Shown one piece after another: positions 47,112-57,592 of a stretch of 64,000 nt of DNA. Position numbers and translations under genes: made by a program. Origin of the DNA: Rallus limicola (lineage: Eukaryota > Chordata > Aves > Gruiformes > Rallidae). Under the pieces are notes generated by a model. It searched no databases. It saw nothing but the letters and a program-made list of their open reading frames with translations, and was not told the origin of the DNA. Every line of letters begins with the position of its first letter. Within the stretch, counting starts at the first letter, position 1. The stretch lies in NCBI GenBank assembly GCA_022605955.1, contig JAKCOZ010000032.1, positions 7,874,001 to 7,938,000 on the forward strand, in the 5' to 3' direction.

Positions 47112-48085
47112 TGAAAAATTCCTACCCAAGCCATGGCAGCATGGACTGTAAAGTAAGAAAATAGCCACATCTTTCTCTTCCCAGATGGCCTTTAGCTGAT
47201 TGGCACTTGAGTGCACGTGGATGGCAAGGCGCACTCTTTTACCCCCACCTCCTTTTTTTTTTAACATTTCATCCAACTGTGCTTTGTAGGAAGATAGTTA
47301 TCGGCATCAGTAGGAGTTGGAAGCAGCAGGGAACGGCATAGCTCAGCGTGCTTCTGCTTCAAGAGGGTGCTGTTGAATGGCTGCTTAGCAATCCAGTGGC
47401 CCCACAGCATCACCAGTGTTTAACATGTCCAATTACTGCAATCTTTGTGTTTTATTATGGGATATTATTCATCGGTAATGCACCTGAAATCAGGGGAACA
47501 ACAAAGCAAGCAGCGAAGAGCTCGGTAGCTCTCATTTTTCTTAACGAAAGGGGTTTTCTGTGCATGGCAGACTGTACACCTAATAGAAATTGTGGCAAAC
47601 AAACATACTAAATCGAGATCTGTTGCTTGCAGTGTATCTTTGTCAGCTGCATTCATACGCCAAGGCATAGATCTGCTCCTGGGAAAAGGTCCTTGGCCTT
47701 AAGGAGCAATTCCTGCGACAGGGTTTATTTTTTGCTTTGTTATAGTCCCACACACCAGCTCCCATAGACATTCCAGACATGAAATTATCTGAAAATGGGC
47801 AAATGTCTATGCAAGATAAACATTTCAAACACATGGGAAGAAAAACTTTAGGAAGTATTCTTCAGTCTGCAGAGGCCAGCCCTGAACATAACTTAGCAAG
47901 GGTTTGGAAATGCATACCTCAAGTTAATAACTTCTTGACTGTAGGCTTTGTAGCCATGCAGGCAGAGATGGATGGCCCTTTGGTTGGCACTAAAATCCTT
48001 CACAACAATTAAGCAAGAGGTGATAAAATGAAATGCCTCACAGAAGGGTTCGCGTGAAAAGGCTGGGCAGTGTTTTTGAGAGAGG

Positions 48086-48440
48086 AAATCACAGAATGCC
48101 TGGGTTGGAAAAAACCTTTAAGATTGAGTCCAACCGTTCCTATCCTATGCTAAACCAGATTCCTAAGTGTCTCGTCTACCTGTCTGCTAAACACATCCAG
48201 GGATGGTGACTCAGCCCCCTCCCTGGGCAGCCTGTTCCAGGCCCTAACAACTCTGTCAGGGAAGAACTTTTCCCTCACATCTGATCTGACCCTGCCCTGG
48301 TGCAGCTTGAGGCCATTTCCCCTTGTCCCATCTCCTCTCACCTGGCTGAAGAGACCATCTCTATATCTCTCTACAACCTCCTGTCAGTGTAGGCAGTGAT
48401 AAGGTCTCCTCTCAGCCTCCTCTTCTCCAGCCTGAACAAC
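48086..48440 (-). mobile_element. CR1 fragment, type A, antisense
   Basis: On the plus strand: AAATCACAGAATGCCTGGGT, TATCCTATGCTAAACCAGAT, then GGGATGGTGACTCAGCC, ending at TCTTCTCCAGCCTGAACA. The minus-strand frame 48341-48150 reads [20 protein letters not shown] and ends DETLRNLV, the intact last 63 codons of CR1 ORF2. Confidence 0.95.
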
Positions 48441-50763
48441 CTGTGCAAATGGGCAGCACTTTGAAGGCACTCAAGGTCTTTTTACACTGCTTAGCTTGTA
48501 ACTAATGCATCCTCACTGCATGTTACCAAGTGCCATGCCAAGTGCCATGCCAGCACTATCAGAAAGGGATATGCACCATAAATCATGTTAAAAAATGACC
48601 TCTTGTCTTCTACTGGCTTGGCATGGATACCCAGGCCTGCTCATTTTACTGTAAGTACTGAGATACACCAAATCTAACCAACCAAGCCAGCTGTGAAACA
48701 GTTTAAAGAGCTTAGATATCGGGTGTTTTACAGCAAAGGTTTCCAATACTTGCACCCAGCTGCCCGTCAGCTTGGCTAGGGGATCACTGAGAAGTCCCAC
48801 ATGACTGTGAAGAATACACAATATTGTGGCTTAAATAAAGGGAGTCAAATAATAATTCCTGGATGTCTGAGGACAGAAAGGCTCTTAAGATTACTTGGAA
48901 GCCTTGTAGGTATACTACTGTGTATCCCAGATGCCCAGGGATGTTAACACACTTGCCAAAAGTGGGCATGGAAATTCAATGCTTTGTGTGTGGCTACAAA
49001 GCCAGTTTGCTGTCTGGTCAGACAGCAAACACACGCGATACCTGGAGCTGGCAGCCGAGGGAAATATCCTCTTTCACTGTTAACAGTGTGGACGGCGTTT
49101 CAGGCAGGATTGGTGCCGGATCACTCGGCGTCAGGAGGGCTGAAATCCAGGCCAGGTCTGGCAGGCCCATTTCAGAGGCAGGCACGGTCTCTGGCATGCC
49201 CCGTAGTTGGAAGCTATGCTGTTTTTGCGTGAGGTGAGAAAATACTTGAGTTTGGGAGACGGCATTAAGAATTGAGCAGCTTTACTGGCCAGGTTGCTGT
49301 CTGTCTGTCTAAGAGCGGTGGCCTGTCCTGCCACCCTTGGTACGCGACGTGAACTGTGATGTGACGTTCCCAGTCAAGGCCTGCTTCTTAGCCATCTTTC
49401 CTTTAGTCTTCCAAGTGTTGGGTGTGTGGCCAGTGCAGTACCGATGGACGCACATGACATCTGCGCTGTGTCGATGGGTTTGGAAGGTACCCATGAAGTT
49501 AACTTCTGCGCACACCGAGGGAAAATGGGCAAAGGAGGAACTTCAGTGAAATTTGGGAGGGGAAAAGCGCCTCGTGCCCCCCCCAGCTTTCATCTCTCTC
49601 TATTTTTAAACCATATAAATGAGTCATAATGCCAGTTGTTTCAGCAGAACAGATGTTTGTAGTGAGTGTGCAGTTGGGAAGGGTAAAGCGAAGATGAATG
49701 TATCATTATTATGTGTAAGTAAACTCCGGCGGCCCATTTGTCAGATCAGGCTGAATTGTGAACCGTCTTTCCAGATTACAAATGGCCTGTATCCAAGGAA
49801 GGGCTTTTTATGAAGGCTGGGAAAACATCCTGCTCCGACTGCTCACTGAAAACACTTCAGCACAGAAACTTTGCCCAGTCTCTTCTCTCTTGGCTTTGGA
49901 AATAAGAGCTTAGGTAAAAGCACTATTATTTCCAGTCCAAGACCCTTACCAGATCCCTCTTGCTAGCGAGGAGAGATCCTAGCAGCTATCAACTACGGCA
50001 TCTATGACAAGATGCTCAAGTGATGTATAGATGCGTTCCTCCATTTGTTTTTAAGTTGCTCTTAAACACATTTTCTTTGGAGCAATGTTTCAGCCAAACA
50101 AGACAGGAAGGTAGGCTTTTTTTCACCCCTTTAAACCAGTGAACATTTTTAAAAGTGAGCTATGCTTCAGTGTTTCCTGGCACACGGAATCCATCTTAAT
50201 GTGGGGGACATGACAAAAAGTGCCATGCTTTCTATAAAGATCTTAAGGAGAATGACTGAGCCCCAGTACCACGCTGTAAATTAAATTGTCCTCGGTCAGC
50301 ATCGAGTGTGCCCCGTCATGTCAAACAACCACAGTTGGCATCCTGTCTACGAGCACAGCCCCATTCATTCCATCCACCCAGCAGTGAATAATTCATATAG
50401 TAAGTTTCACCCAGGGCAAAATACACTGACATCGAGTCACTCAAACCCAGGTCATTCACAGAACAAAATAGTTATTCATGTTTTCAATGTGAACCATTAA
50501 ATCTTGCCAGTTAAATTTAAGAATGAATCAAATTAATTCATCTAACATCTTCTGAGCTCACAGTAACACTGTTGCACGCTTGTTGTGCTTCTCTCTCTGC
50601 CCCACCGCCCCCCTGCCTCAAACTGTTTGTTCCTGGAAACCTGTGCCAAGTGGGTTTTAGTAGGTAAAGAAGGTAATTCTTAAGGGAATTTTTATCCAGG
50701 AAAGAAGGTAATTCTGAAGTCAGGATGCGGCACCCCCAGCTAACAAAGTTTCTTGTGTTATGT
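48441..50763. other. Non-coding unique sequence
   Basis: No supported gene. A perfect 12-bp tandem (AAGTGCCATGCC twice) lies at 48528-48551. AT-rich sequence around 50200-50560 may be regulatory. Nothing else is recognised. Confidence 0.55.
48528..48551. repeat. 12-bp tandem duplication
   Basis: AAGTGCCATGCC occurs twice without mismatch. Confidence 0.85.
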
Positions 50764-50920
50764 ATCATAGAATGGCCTGTGTTGGAAGGGACCCCAAGGA
50801 TCACAGAGCTCCAACCCCCTGACACAGGCATGGCCACCAACCTCCAGGCCTGGAGCTACACAAGGTTGCCCAGGGCCCCAGCCAACCTGGCCTTGAACAG
50901 CCCCAGGGATGGGGCATTGT
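50764..50920 (-). mobile_element. Short CR1 3' end, type D, antisense
   Basis: ATCATAGAATGGCCTGTGTT, GGATCACAGAGCTCCAACCC and CCAGGCCTGGAGCTACACAA identify the inverted type D tail. It is truncated after CCCCAGGGATGGGGCA. Confidence 0.93.
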
Positions 50921-52299
50921 CAATTATTAAATGGCAGCGTGCTTATCAGTAGCATTTAATGCAGCTGATGGAGCAATGATTGCTCCTAGATGCCCGGATC
51001 TGCATCTTGGGGTGCACCAGGGCAGGGTGCATCATCACCAAGGGTGACTCCTGCTACCATCAACTCAGGCTTCTTATTTGCTGGTTTCTTGCAAGAAAGA
51101 AAATGGTTCCTGCATGTTGGTGGTGGCTCTTTGTGGCAGTCACTGTGTAACTACAAGGTCAAGGGCCAGCGTGAGCCCTCAGAGATGCCTCCTATGCTGG
51201 CAGGCATTGGTAGGGGTCAATCAGGGTTGTCCCAAAGGTCTGGGGAGGCATTTATGGGTGTTTTCTCAAAATGCTGTCACTTAGAGTTAAAAAAAACATG
51301 CTTCCGTTGGAGGTTTATCACAATTCAGTAAACAGGGAAAGTGAGTTTTTGTCTGCCACGACCTGAAAGAGCTGGTGGTGGATGGGTGGTGTTCATACTT
51401 AGTCATGTGGCAAGGAGATTGCATTGTTAAACCTCCACGCGTGGTGGCCCCGTCCTTTCATAGCCCAGTAATGACAGAGGTGGGATGGGAGTGGCACCTA
51501 ATTAGGAGGAGTTAATAATTTACCCTTTTGTAAGGGATGGATGTACTAACAATATTTGCACTGCAGGCTCTCTCCCCTTTTCTGGCGTAACCACTTTAAC
51601 CTCTTGTGTGCCAGTCATTTCAAGGGCGATGGGCACCCACAGCCTAACCAAGAGAGCATCTTCTGGATGTGAAGGGACTGCAGTAGTCTCTGTGCCCATG
51701 TGCATCCCTTGGCTATTTCAACCTGTCTTCAATGGATACTTCAGTTACACTGCACAAGGTTCCTCGTGTTTTCTGTTCAGCTGTTTAGTTTTCTTCCCCG
51801 ATGTGTTTTAAGTTGCTTTGTTTGGGGGAAAAAAAGTGATGGAAAGATGCAAGGAAAGAAAATAATCTACGTGTGGTTTATTGCATGTTGGTCCCAAGTG
51901 AAGCTGTGGTCCTGGTGCAGGGGTTCAGGTGCAGGTTGGGGCCCTTGCTGTCACCACCTATCCTGCCTTCTGACCACTGTCAAGCCTCAAATGTGCTGTA
52001 AACCCCTGAGCATCTTCCGAGCTGACAGGTCCTCTCTGGAGATCTTTTTGTTATGGTTTGGTGCAAAATAATTAGCTGAAAAGTTTTTATCGCATCCTCT
52101 TGGCAAAAATAGATCATATTCCAAAACACCTGCCTCTCCCTTGGAAATCACAGCTTCTGATCTGTGTAACACAACACCAACAAATCCAGGTCACTGCTTG
52201 TATCGTGATTAGGGGTGTTCAAGCTGCATTGCTTTGGCGTTTGCTGAAGGCCTGCTCGCTGCATTGGAGCAAGCGGGCTGGAGGGAGCTGGTGGAGAGA
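50921..52299. other. Non-coding unique sequence
   Basis: No supported gene. No recognised repeat. Overlapping frames up to 123 codons lack signatures. Confidence 0.6.
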
Positions 52300-52692
52300 G
52301 CTGACATTGAGGTCCTGGAACGTGTCCAGAGAAGGGCAACCAGGCTGGGGAAGGGGCTAGAGGGCAAATACTCTGAGGAGCAGCTGAGGGAGCTGGAGGT
52401 GTTCAGCCTGGAGAAGAGGAGGCTGAGGAGAGACCTTATCACTGCCTACACTGACCTGACAGGAGGGTGCAGAGAGGTGGGCAATGGTCTCTTCAGCCAG
52501 GGGACAGGAGATGGGACAAGGGGAAATGGCCTCAAGCTGTGTCAGGGCAGGGTCAGATCAGATGTTAGGGAAAAGTTCTTCCCTGAGAGAGTTGTGGGGA
52601 TGTGGAACAGGCTGCCCAGGGAGGGGGCTGAGTCCCTACCCCTGGATGTGTTTAAAAAAAGGGTAGATGAGGTACTTAGGGATCTGGTTTAG
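52300..52692 (+). pseudogene. Uninterrupted CR1 ORF2 C-terminal segment
   Basis: About 130 codons stay open from [17 protein letters not shown] through [38 protein letters not shown] and [16 protein letters not shown] to the terminal DEVLRDLV and stop, the normal CR1 ORF2 end. The frame continues upstream to an ATG at 52234 in non-CR1 sequence, giving a 152-codon frame. Everything N-terminal (endonuclease, reverse transcriptase) is absent, so no enzymatic activity is expected. The open frame reflects low age, not function. Confidence 0.85.
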
Positions 52693-52757
52693 CATAGGAC
52701 AGGAATGATTGGACTTGATAATCTTAATGGTCTTTTCCAGCCTAGTGATTCTGTGAC
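52300..52757 (+). mobile_element. CR1 fragment, type A, relatively young
   Basis: Starts in ORF2 at GAGGTCCTGGAACGTGTCCA and ends with the type A 3' UTR (GGACTTGATAATCTTAATGG and GTGATTCTGTGAC). It is the best-preserved copy here: its ORF2 end is uninterrupted to the natural stop. That suggests it is among the youngest in the window. Confidence 0.95.
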
Positions 52758-53326
52758 TTTGGAGCTGGACACCACATGGCAGGGTCACGCAGAGACAGGA
52801 CACTCTTGTGTAGGCTGTTGTGGCTTCCTTGCCTCAGCACGGTAAAAATTGGGCCCTGTCAGTGCTCAATCACCCGGGCAGGTTGTCTCATCTTGGTAGG
52901 AGCATGCTTTCAGCTGTCTGAGCTCTCCTTGAGTTCCTTGATGTGAACTACAGCCAAGTTTACTGCAAGGATTTAATTGGGCCGGCCCATGTTATCTAAT
53001 GAGCATGACTAATCCATCATGGTTTACTTTGGATTGCATTTCAAATGGCAAAGCTCCCCCAGGAGTTGGAGGGAACAACAGGATGCATGTTCTTGGGTCT
53101 CAGCTCCTCCATGTCCCTTCCCACCTCTTGTTCCCCCTGCTCCCCCACCCTTGTCCCCCTGCCAGCACCTGTCTGAGGGATGTGATGGTCCTTTGGTGCC
53201 ACCTCCCTGATGCGATTCAGACATCAGACATTCAGAGGATCTCTCTAAGGGCTTCCCCAGGTCTATATGAGGCAGCAGCTTCTGGCTGGGCACTCACCAA
53301 ATGTTACGCACAGAACATCTGCTATC
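52758..53326. other. Non-coding spacer
   Basis: About 570 bases of unique sequence, C-rich near 53100-53170, with no gene or repeat recognised. Confidence 0.6.
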
Positions 53327-53685
53327 CAGCCTTCTAGTACCTGAGGGGAACAGAGAAACAGGAGGGGAATCAGCTTGTTCAAAGGGCAGACACTGGCAAG
53401 ACAAGGGGGATGGAGTGAAGCTGAGGGAAAGAAGGGTTAGATGAGATATCAGGGGGAAGATCTCTACAGAGAGAGTGGTGAGGAGCAGTGATCTCTACAG
53501 AGAGAGTGGTGGAACAGGCTACCCAGAGTGGGGGTGGATGCCCCATCCCTGGGGGTGTTCAAGGCCAGGTTGGATGGGGCCCTGGGCACCCTTGTGTAGA
53601 TCCAGGCCTGGAGGTTGGTGTCCCTGCCTGTGGCAGGGGGTTGGAGCACTGTGGTCCTTCCAACCCAGCCCAGTTTATGATTCTA
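53327..53685 (+). mobile_element. CR1 fragment, type D, with internal duplication
   Basis: Begins at CAGCCTTCTAGTACCTGAGG (ORF2 end), passes through CAGGAGGGGAATCAGC, and ends at CAGTTTATGATTCTA. It contains an internal 31-bp-offset duplication at 53459-53511, and its 3' end abuts a perfect hairpin. The diagnostic GGAGCACTGTGGTCC shows a short deletion relative to the 12831 copy. Confidence 0.95.
53459..53511 (+). repeat. 31-bp-offset direct duplication inside CR1
   Basis: The 22-bp string GATCTCTACAGAGAGAGTGG plus TG occurs at 53459-53480 and again, exactly, at 53490-53511. The related copy at 12831 has this segment once, so the duplication arose in this copy or its immediate source. Confidence 0.9.
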
Positions 53686-53728
53686 TTTCACTCTCTGACA
53701 TACCCTGCATGTATGTCAGAGAGTGAAA
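53686..53728. repeat. Perfect 18-bp inverted repeat at CR1 3' end
   Basis: The left arm TTTCACTCTCTGACATAC (53686-53703) and right arm GTATGTCAGAGAGTGAAA (53711-53728) are exact reverse complements around CCTGCAT. The left arm starts directly after the CR1 terminal TATGATTCTA. No target-site duplication flanks the structure, and the stem does not extend further. Confidence 0.95.
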
Positions 53729-53929
53729 GTTAAAGAACAGATTTCCTATTTAAGCAGACAAACTTTGCTTTCCTAACTCCTCTCCAGCCACTGCCCAGGA
53801 CCTGCCGGGGAGAGAGGGAAGCTCCTGTTCACCTTGCTGGTGCTGGCTGGGGGTCCCAGCTCTCAGCACCTCCCACCATCCCCCAGCTCACTGGCACGTT
53901 CTTCAACAACCTTCTATCCGATGGTGGCA

Positions 53930-54190
53930 ACTCAGTGAAGCACTGCCACAATTTAAGTAGTTATTTGCATTTCATTAGCAATGACAACATTTATTTTAAT
54001 ACAGTTAAATCAGAGTAGCATTTAATTTAATTTTAACAAGATAGTTATTAAGCTAACCAAATATCAATTGATTGCTGAAGAAACCACATTGTGAAACAAA
54101 TAAGTTGAGAAATAAATCTTGTTGCCAGGCCATTAATGTAAAACCACATAAATAATAAACGTCTAATTAGGTTCTCTCTAATGAAGAGCT
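53930..54190. promoter_or_regulatory. Candidate AT-rich enhancer with octamer and homeodomain words
   Basis: Very AT-rich unique block containing the octamer ATTTGCAT (53963-53970) followed by TTCATTAGCAATGACAACAT. It has repeated TTAATTTAATTTTAA and TCTAATTAGG motifs. Dense homeodomain/POU-type words with no repeat or coding signal suggest a developmental enhancer. Conservation is untested. Confidence 0.35.
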
Positions 54191-55507
54191 CCAACTGTTC
54201 ATCGACATTCTCCAGGAGGGCTGGTGCCTTCTGAAGTTGGCTGCCCTGAGTGCTCAGAAAGCCATACAGGCTGAGCAGGGTCTGGAGCTGGGTTTAAGGA
54301 TGGTCTCAGCCTCCCTGTGTGCTGCCTATTTGGGACCGCCTTGCTCCACACCCCTCTGAGCACTGGGTGCTCAGAGAGCCAAAGCACCTTGCTCAGGTAT
54401 GGCTGGGATACCAAAAGTAGGGATACAGCACAGGGGGCTGCAGGGTGTGGAGGTTGTTCCCCCCCAACAAGTGCCATGTCTTAACACTTTCCCCATCCGG
54501 ACCCTAAGTGTGGAATAGCAAAACCTGTGGGTTTGAGCAGACCTAAATATTTCCTTTCCCAGTACTGCCCAGGACTTTACAATGTCCATCCGTCCATACG
54601 TGTGGGTATCGTTCCAAGGGGGTTGGCCGTTTGCTCTCTCTGGGCGTTATTTTCCTAGCCTTGCTGGCTGTCTGCTCCGTCCAGCTGCACAAAACTGACC
54701 GACAAAATCTCACCCAGGCAACCCCAAGTCCAGCCTGCAAGTTCTCCTACGAACCTATTGCGTTACTCACAGGCTCAGTTTAGAGCCTTCAAGGGACAGA
54801 GAACCCACAGAACCTCTACGCTGATGTTGTGATGGTTAACTGTGCCCACTGTGAAAAACACACTCCGCTTTCTGAGCCAGACTCTGGCCTTAGTGCTCAT
54901 TCACTGACTTCTGCAGGGGTAAAAACAACATACTGACAGCCAGAAATAAATTATTTGTTCCTGAAACTGGCAGAGGGTTAAAGTATAAAGAGTGAGCAAG
55001 CCAAAGAGGTTTGTCCTGCTGGAGAGAAGGGCCTGGGGTGGCCCTTCCTTTGCCAGCCCCAGCAGTCTCTCAGCATCCCGGGGGCTGAAGCAGTGTCTGC
55101 CATGGGAGACTCAAGGGCTCTTCTCTCTACCTGCAGGATTTCTGGAGGGACGCCACAGAAATTCCACGGAATCAGGGTCAGCAAGCCACTTTACGAACAT
55201 GCAAGTGACACCCATTGTTGAATAAGAACAAGCCACATCTTATATACCCCTGGTCCTTGGTTTATGTGATACATACTCAAGCTGCTAGCTGGCGGTGGGG
55301 TGGCGAGGAATGAACCATGCTGCGGTCTGGAACGCACTTTGCCCACGCGTGTGTCTGCGTGTGTGTGTGTCTGGGTTACGGCCAGGAGCGCAAGGAGCAC
55401 ACGTGCATGCTGGGGGAGAAGTTATTTGAGGTGGAGAACAGTGCTGGACTCACCGCCCAGATCAGACATAAGCTTTTCATCCCATATGTGTGATATTTAA
55501 TTTGCTT

Positions 55508-55526
55508 CCCCCCCCCCTCCCCCCCA
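55508..55526. repeat. C-rich homopolymeric tract
   Basis: C runs interrupted by a single T (C10, T, C8), a poor-fidelity region for sequencing and a minus-strand G-quadruplex candidate. Confidence 0.85.
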
Positions 55527-55539
55527 CGTTTCTGCATAT

Positions 55540-56110
55540 AATGATGCAACAGATCTAAGCTTGGGTGATATAATAGATAGGGTGAGGAATCTCTCTAAAA
55601 AAGAGGAGTGAAGTTCAGCTTGGTATGAAATATCCAAAGATTTAAACTTGAGGTGGCTTTTAATAAAGTTAGATGAGCAGCGTACGATGCCCCGTGCTAT
55701 ATTAATCTCCCGGCGCATGCTATTCCACCAGCTTTCCCTTATTGAATTTCCTCAGATTTTTAGTGAAAAGCAAAAGGAGATTATGAAACATCCCCCTTTT
55801 TAATTCCAATTTAATTGCATAAAATTAGGCAAATACATCATTTGCTGCAACTCCAGTTAGTACGCTGTTAAATAATACTTTTACAATAGTGTGCCACACG
55901 ACATGTTAATGATATTTGGTGTCACTAGTGCTAGATTACAAGAATATTTGCATACCACTTATTAGGATGTGATGTGATGCGTTTCCGCACTGGGTGACTA
56001 CGTAGGTGACTAAGGATTACAAAATAGTTCTCAACCCCTCTCCTGGATTTTAAAGCTTCCAGGTTTTTTTGTTTATTAGAAAATAGCTAATAAATAATTT
56101 AAAAAAGAAT
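55540..56110. promoter_or_regulatory. Candidate conserved non-coding element
   Basis: Unique AT-rich block with an octamer ATTTGCAT (55946-55953) and TCCAATTTAATTGCATAAAA (55806-55825). Rare CpGs are retained (GCGTACGATGCCCCGTGC, TCTCCCGGCGCATGC). It holds many TAAT/ATTA words, no open frames of note and no CR1. It is one of the two strongest compositional enhancer candidates in this half of the window. Confidence 0.38.
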
Positions 56111-57508
56111 TCCTGTCAAGTTCCTGACGCTGTTTTTGAGGCATGGTTTTCTATGAGAAGAGCATTCCTGGTCAGACTACGCTTTTGTAGCTATACTTAG
56201 CCTTCTTCAAGTCCCTGAGGTTTGGTTTCTTTATTCTTCTCTATTTCTTAGCCTGCCAGGAATGATGAGAGGAAAACTGGTCTTGCCTCACGGCCAGCAT
56301 ACGTAACCTCTTGTGGGGCCTTTCCAACCTTATTTTCCATCAATCCTGCGCAGTCTGGAGCTGTCCTGCATCCAGCCAGCTCTTGTGGTGGGGACATGGA
56401 TGAACTGGCGTCCACGCTTGGCTGCAGCTTCTGTGCTGGGTGAAAAGCGTGCGGTGCAGCGCCAGCCATCGCTGTGTGGTGCTGATGAGGCAGAAAGATG
56501 TGCAGGGTTCCCTCCTGGGTCAGATGTCCTTGCTGCTGCCCCAGGGGAAGCGCTACCAGGTTGATTCTTCAGCCTTCCAGCTTCACGCCCAGCCCCAGGG
56601 AAGCCGGCTGCTTCTGATGTACAGCGTTCAGTGGTGAGACACCGTGTGCTGCTATGGCAGAGGAATGGAAGGTGTGCTGAGCTGTGCTAGGCAGCAGCGT
56701 GCTGGCAACACCCAGGTAACATGAGGGGAACTGGAGGCAACAGATTTCATCCTGGGTTTGAACTTTGTCTCCCTTAACCCCGGGGACAGCTCACTCCAGG
56801 GTTTTGGTCTGGCCCAAAAGTGATGACAGGAAGCATTTGCAAACTTGAAATGACATTTGGCTTTCCAGGGCCACCCGGTATTTGGGCTTCCCTTTCCAGG
56901 GCTACAAGTACTTCCAGGTGTTTGGGGCAGAGCCATATGTAAAAACATCCTTTCTGAGAGCAACAGCACCCCGCTACTTGTGCTGTCTGTGATGAGGGAG
57001 TGGCGACCAACAGGAAACTTTAGGGGTGAGGGTCAGGCAGAAACACGGGCTCTGGCGGCTGATGGGAAACATCAAAAGCCAATGGTGAATACAGAAGAAC
57101 TCAAGCGAGGCGTCGCTTTGGTCGCAGGGCTCAGTTCCGGAGTCAGGAGCTCCTGGGAGCGCAGGGAAGGAGTAGTGCTCAGGATTTATTCACTACTCAA
57201 CACTCAGGACTTGCTCTGAAAGTCAGTACGAGTAGCTGCAACTCAAGAGAGGCGAGAGCTCTACACCAGAGTTGCCTTTGCTCTTCACAGGGGTCACCTC
57301 TGGCCAGAGGGGAGTTTAACCTGGGTTGTTCCCACAGCCCTTGCCTGGACAGCTGTGTGGGTGCCTCAGGCAGGCAGAGAGGCTGCACAGGCTGTCTGAT
57401 GGCTGCAGGGTGTGAGGATGAGCTCGTGGAGAAAGCGCGATTGCTTTGGCTTTTGTTGTGTCCTTCTGGGGTTTTGTTCAGAAGTAAGATTCCAGGATGC
57501 TGAGGGAG

Positions 57509-57592
57509 GGTTTATTCCTCTTTTCCTTCTCCTTTCTCTCCTCCTCCCTTCTCCTTTCTCTTCCCTTCCCTTCCCTTCCCTTCCCTTCCCAA
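57509..57592 (+). repeat. Polypyrimidine tract with (TTCCC)n
   Basis: Over 80 bases almost wholly C/T, ending in about six TTCCC units (57560-57591). Long mirror-like polypurine/polypyrimidine tracts can form triplex (H-DNA). The complementary strand gives artefactual frames reading GKGREGKGRE. Confidence 0.92.

Larger units (their letters stand above)
44131..48085. other. Non-coding unique sequence
   Basis: No supported gene. The longest frame in the whole window (201 codons, minus strand 44431-45036) lies here but has no signature. Simple repeats occur at 45095, 46958 and 47090. Confidence 0.5.

Noticed and set aside
53686..53728. Hairpin as a MITE or a microRNA precursor
   Set aside because: No target-site duplication or second copy was seen, and an 18-bp stem with a 7-base loop is shorter than a normal animal pre-miRNA.
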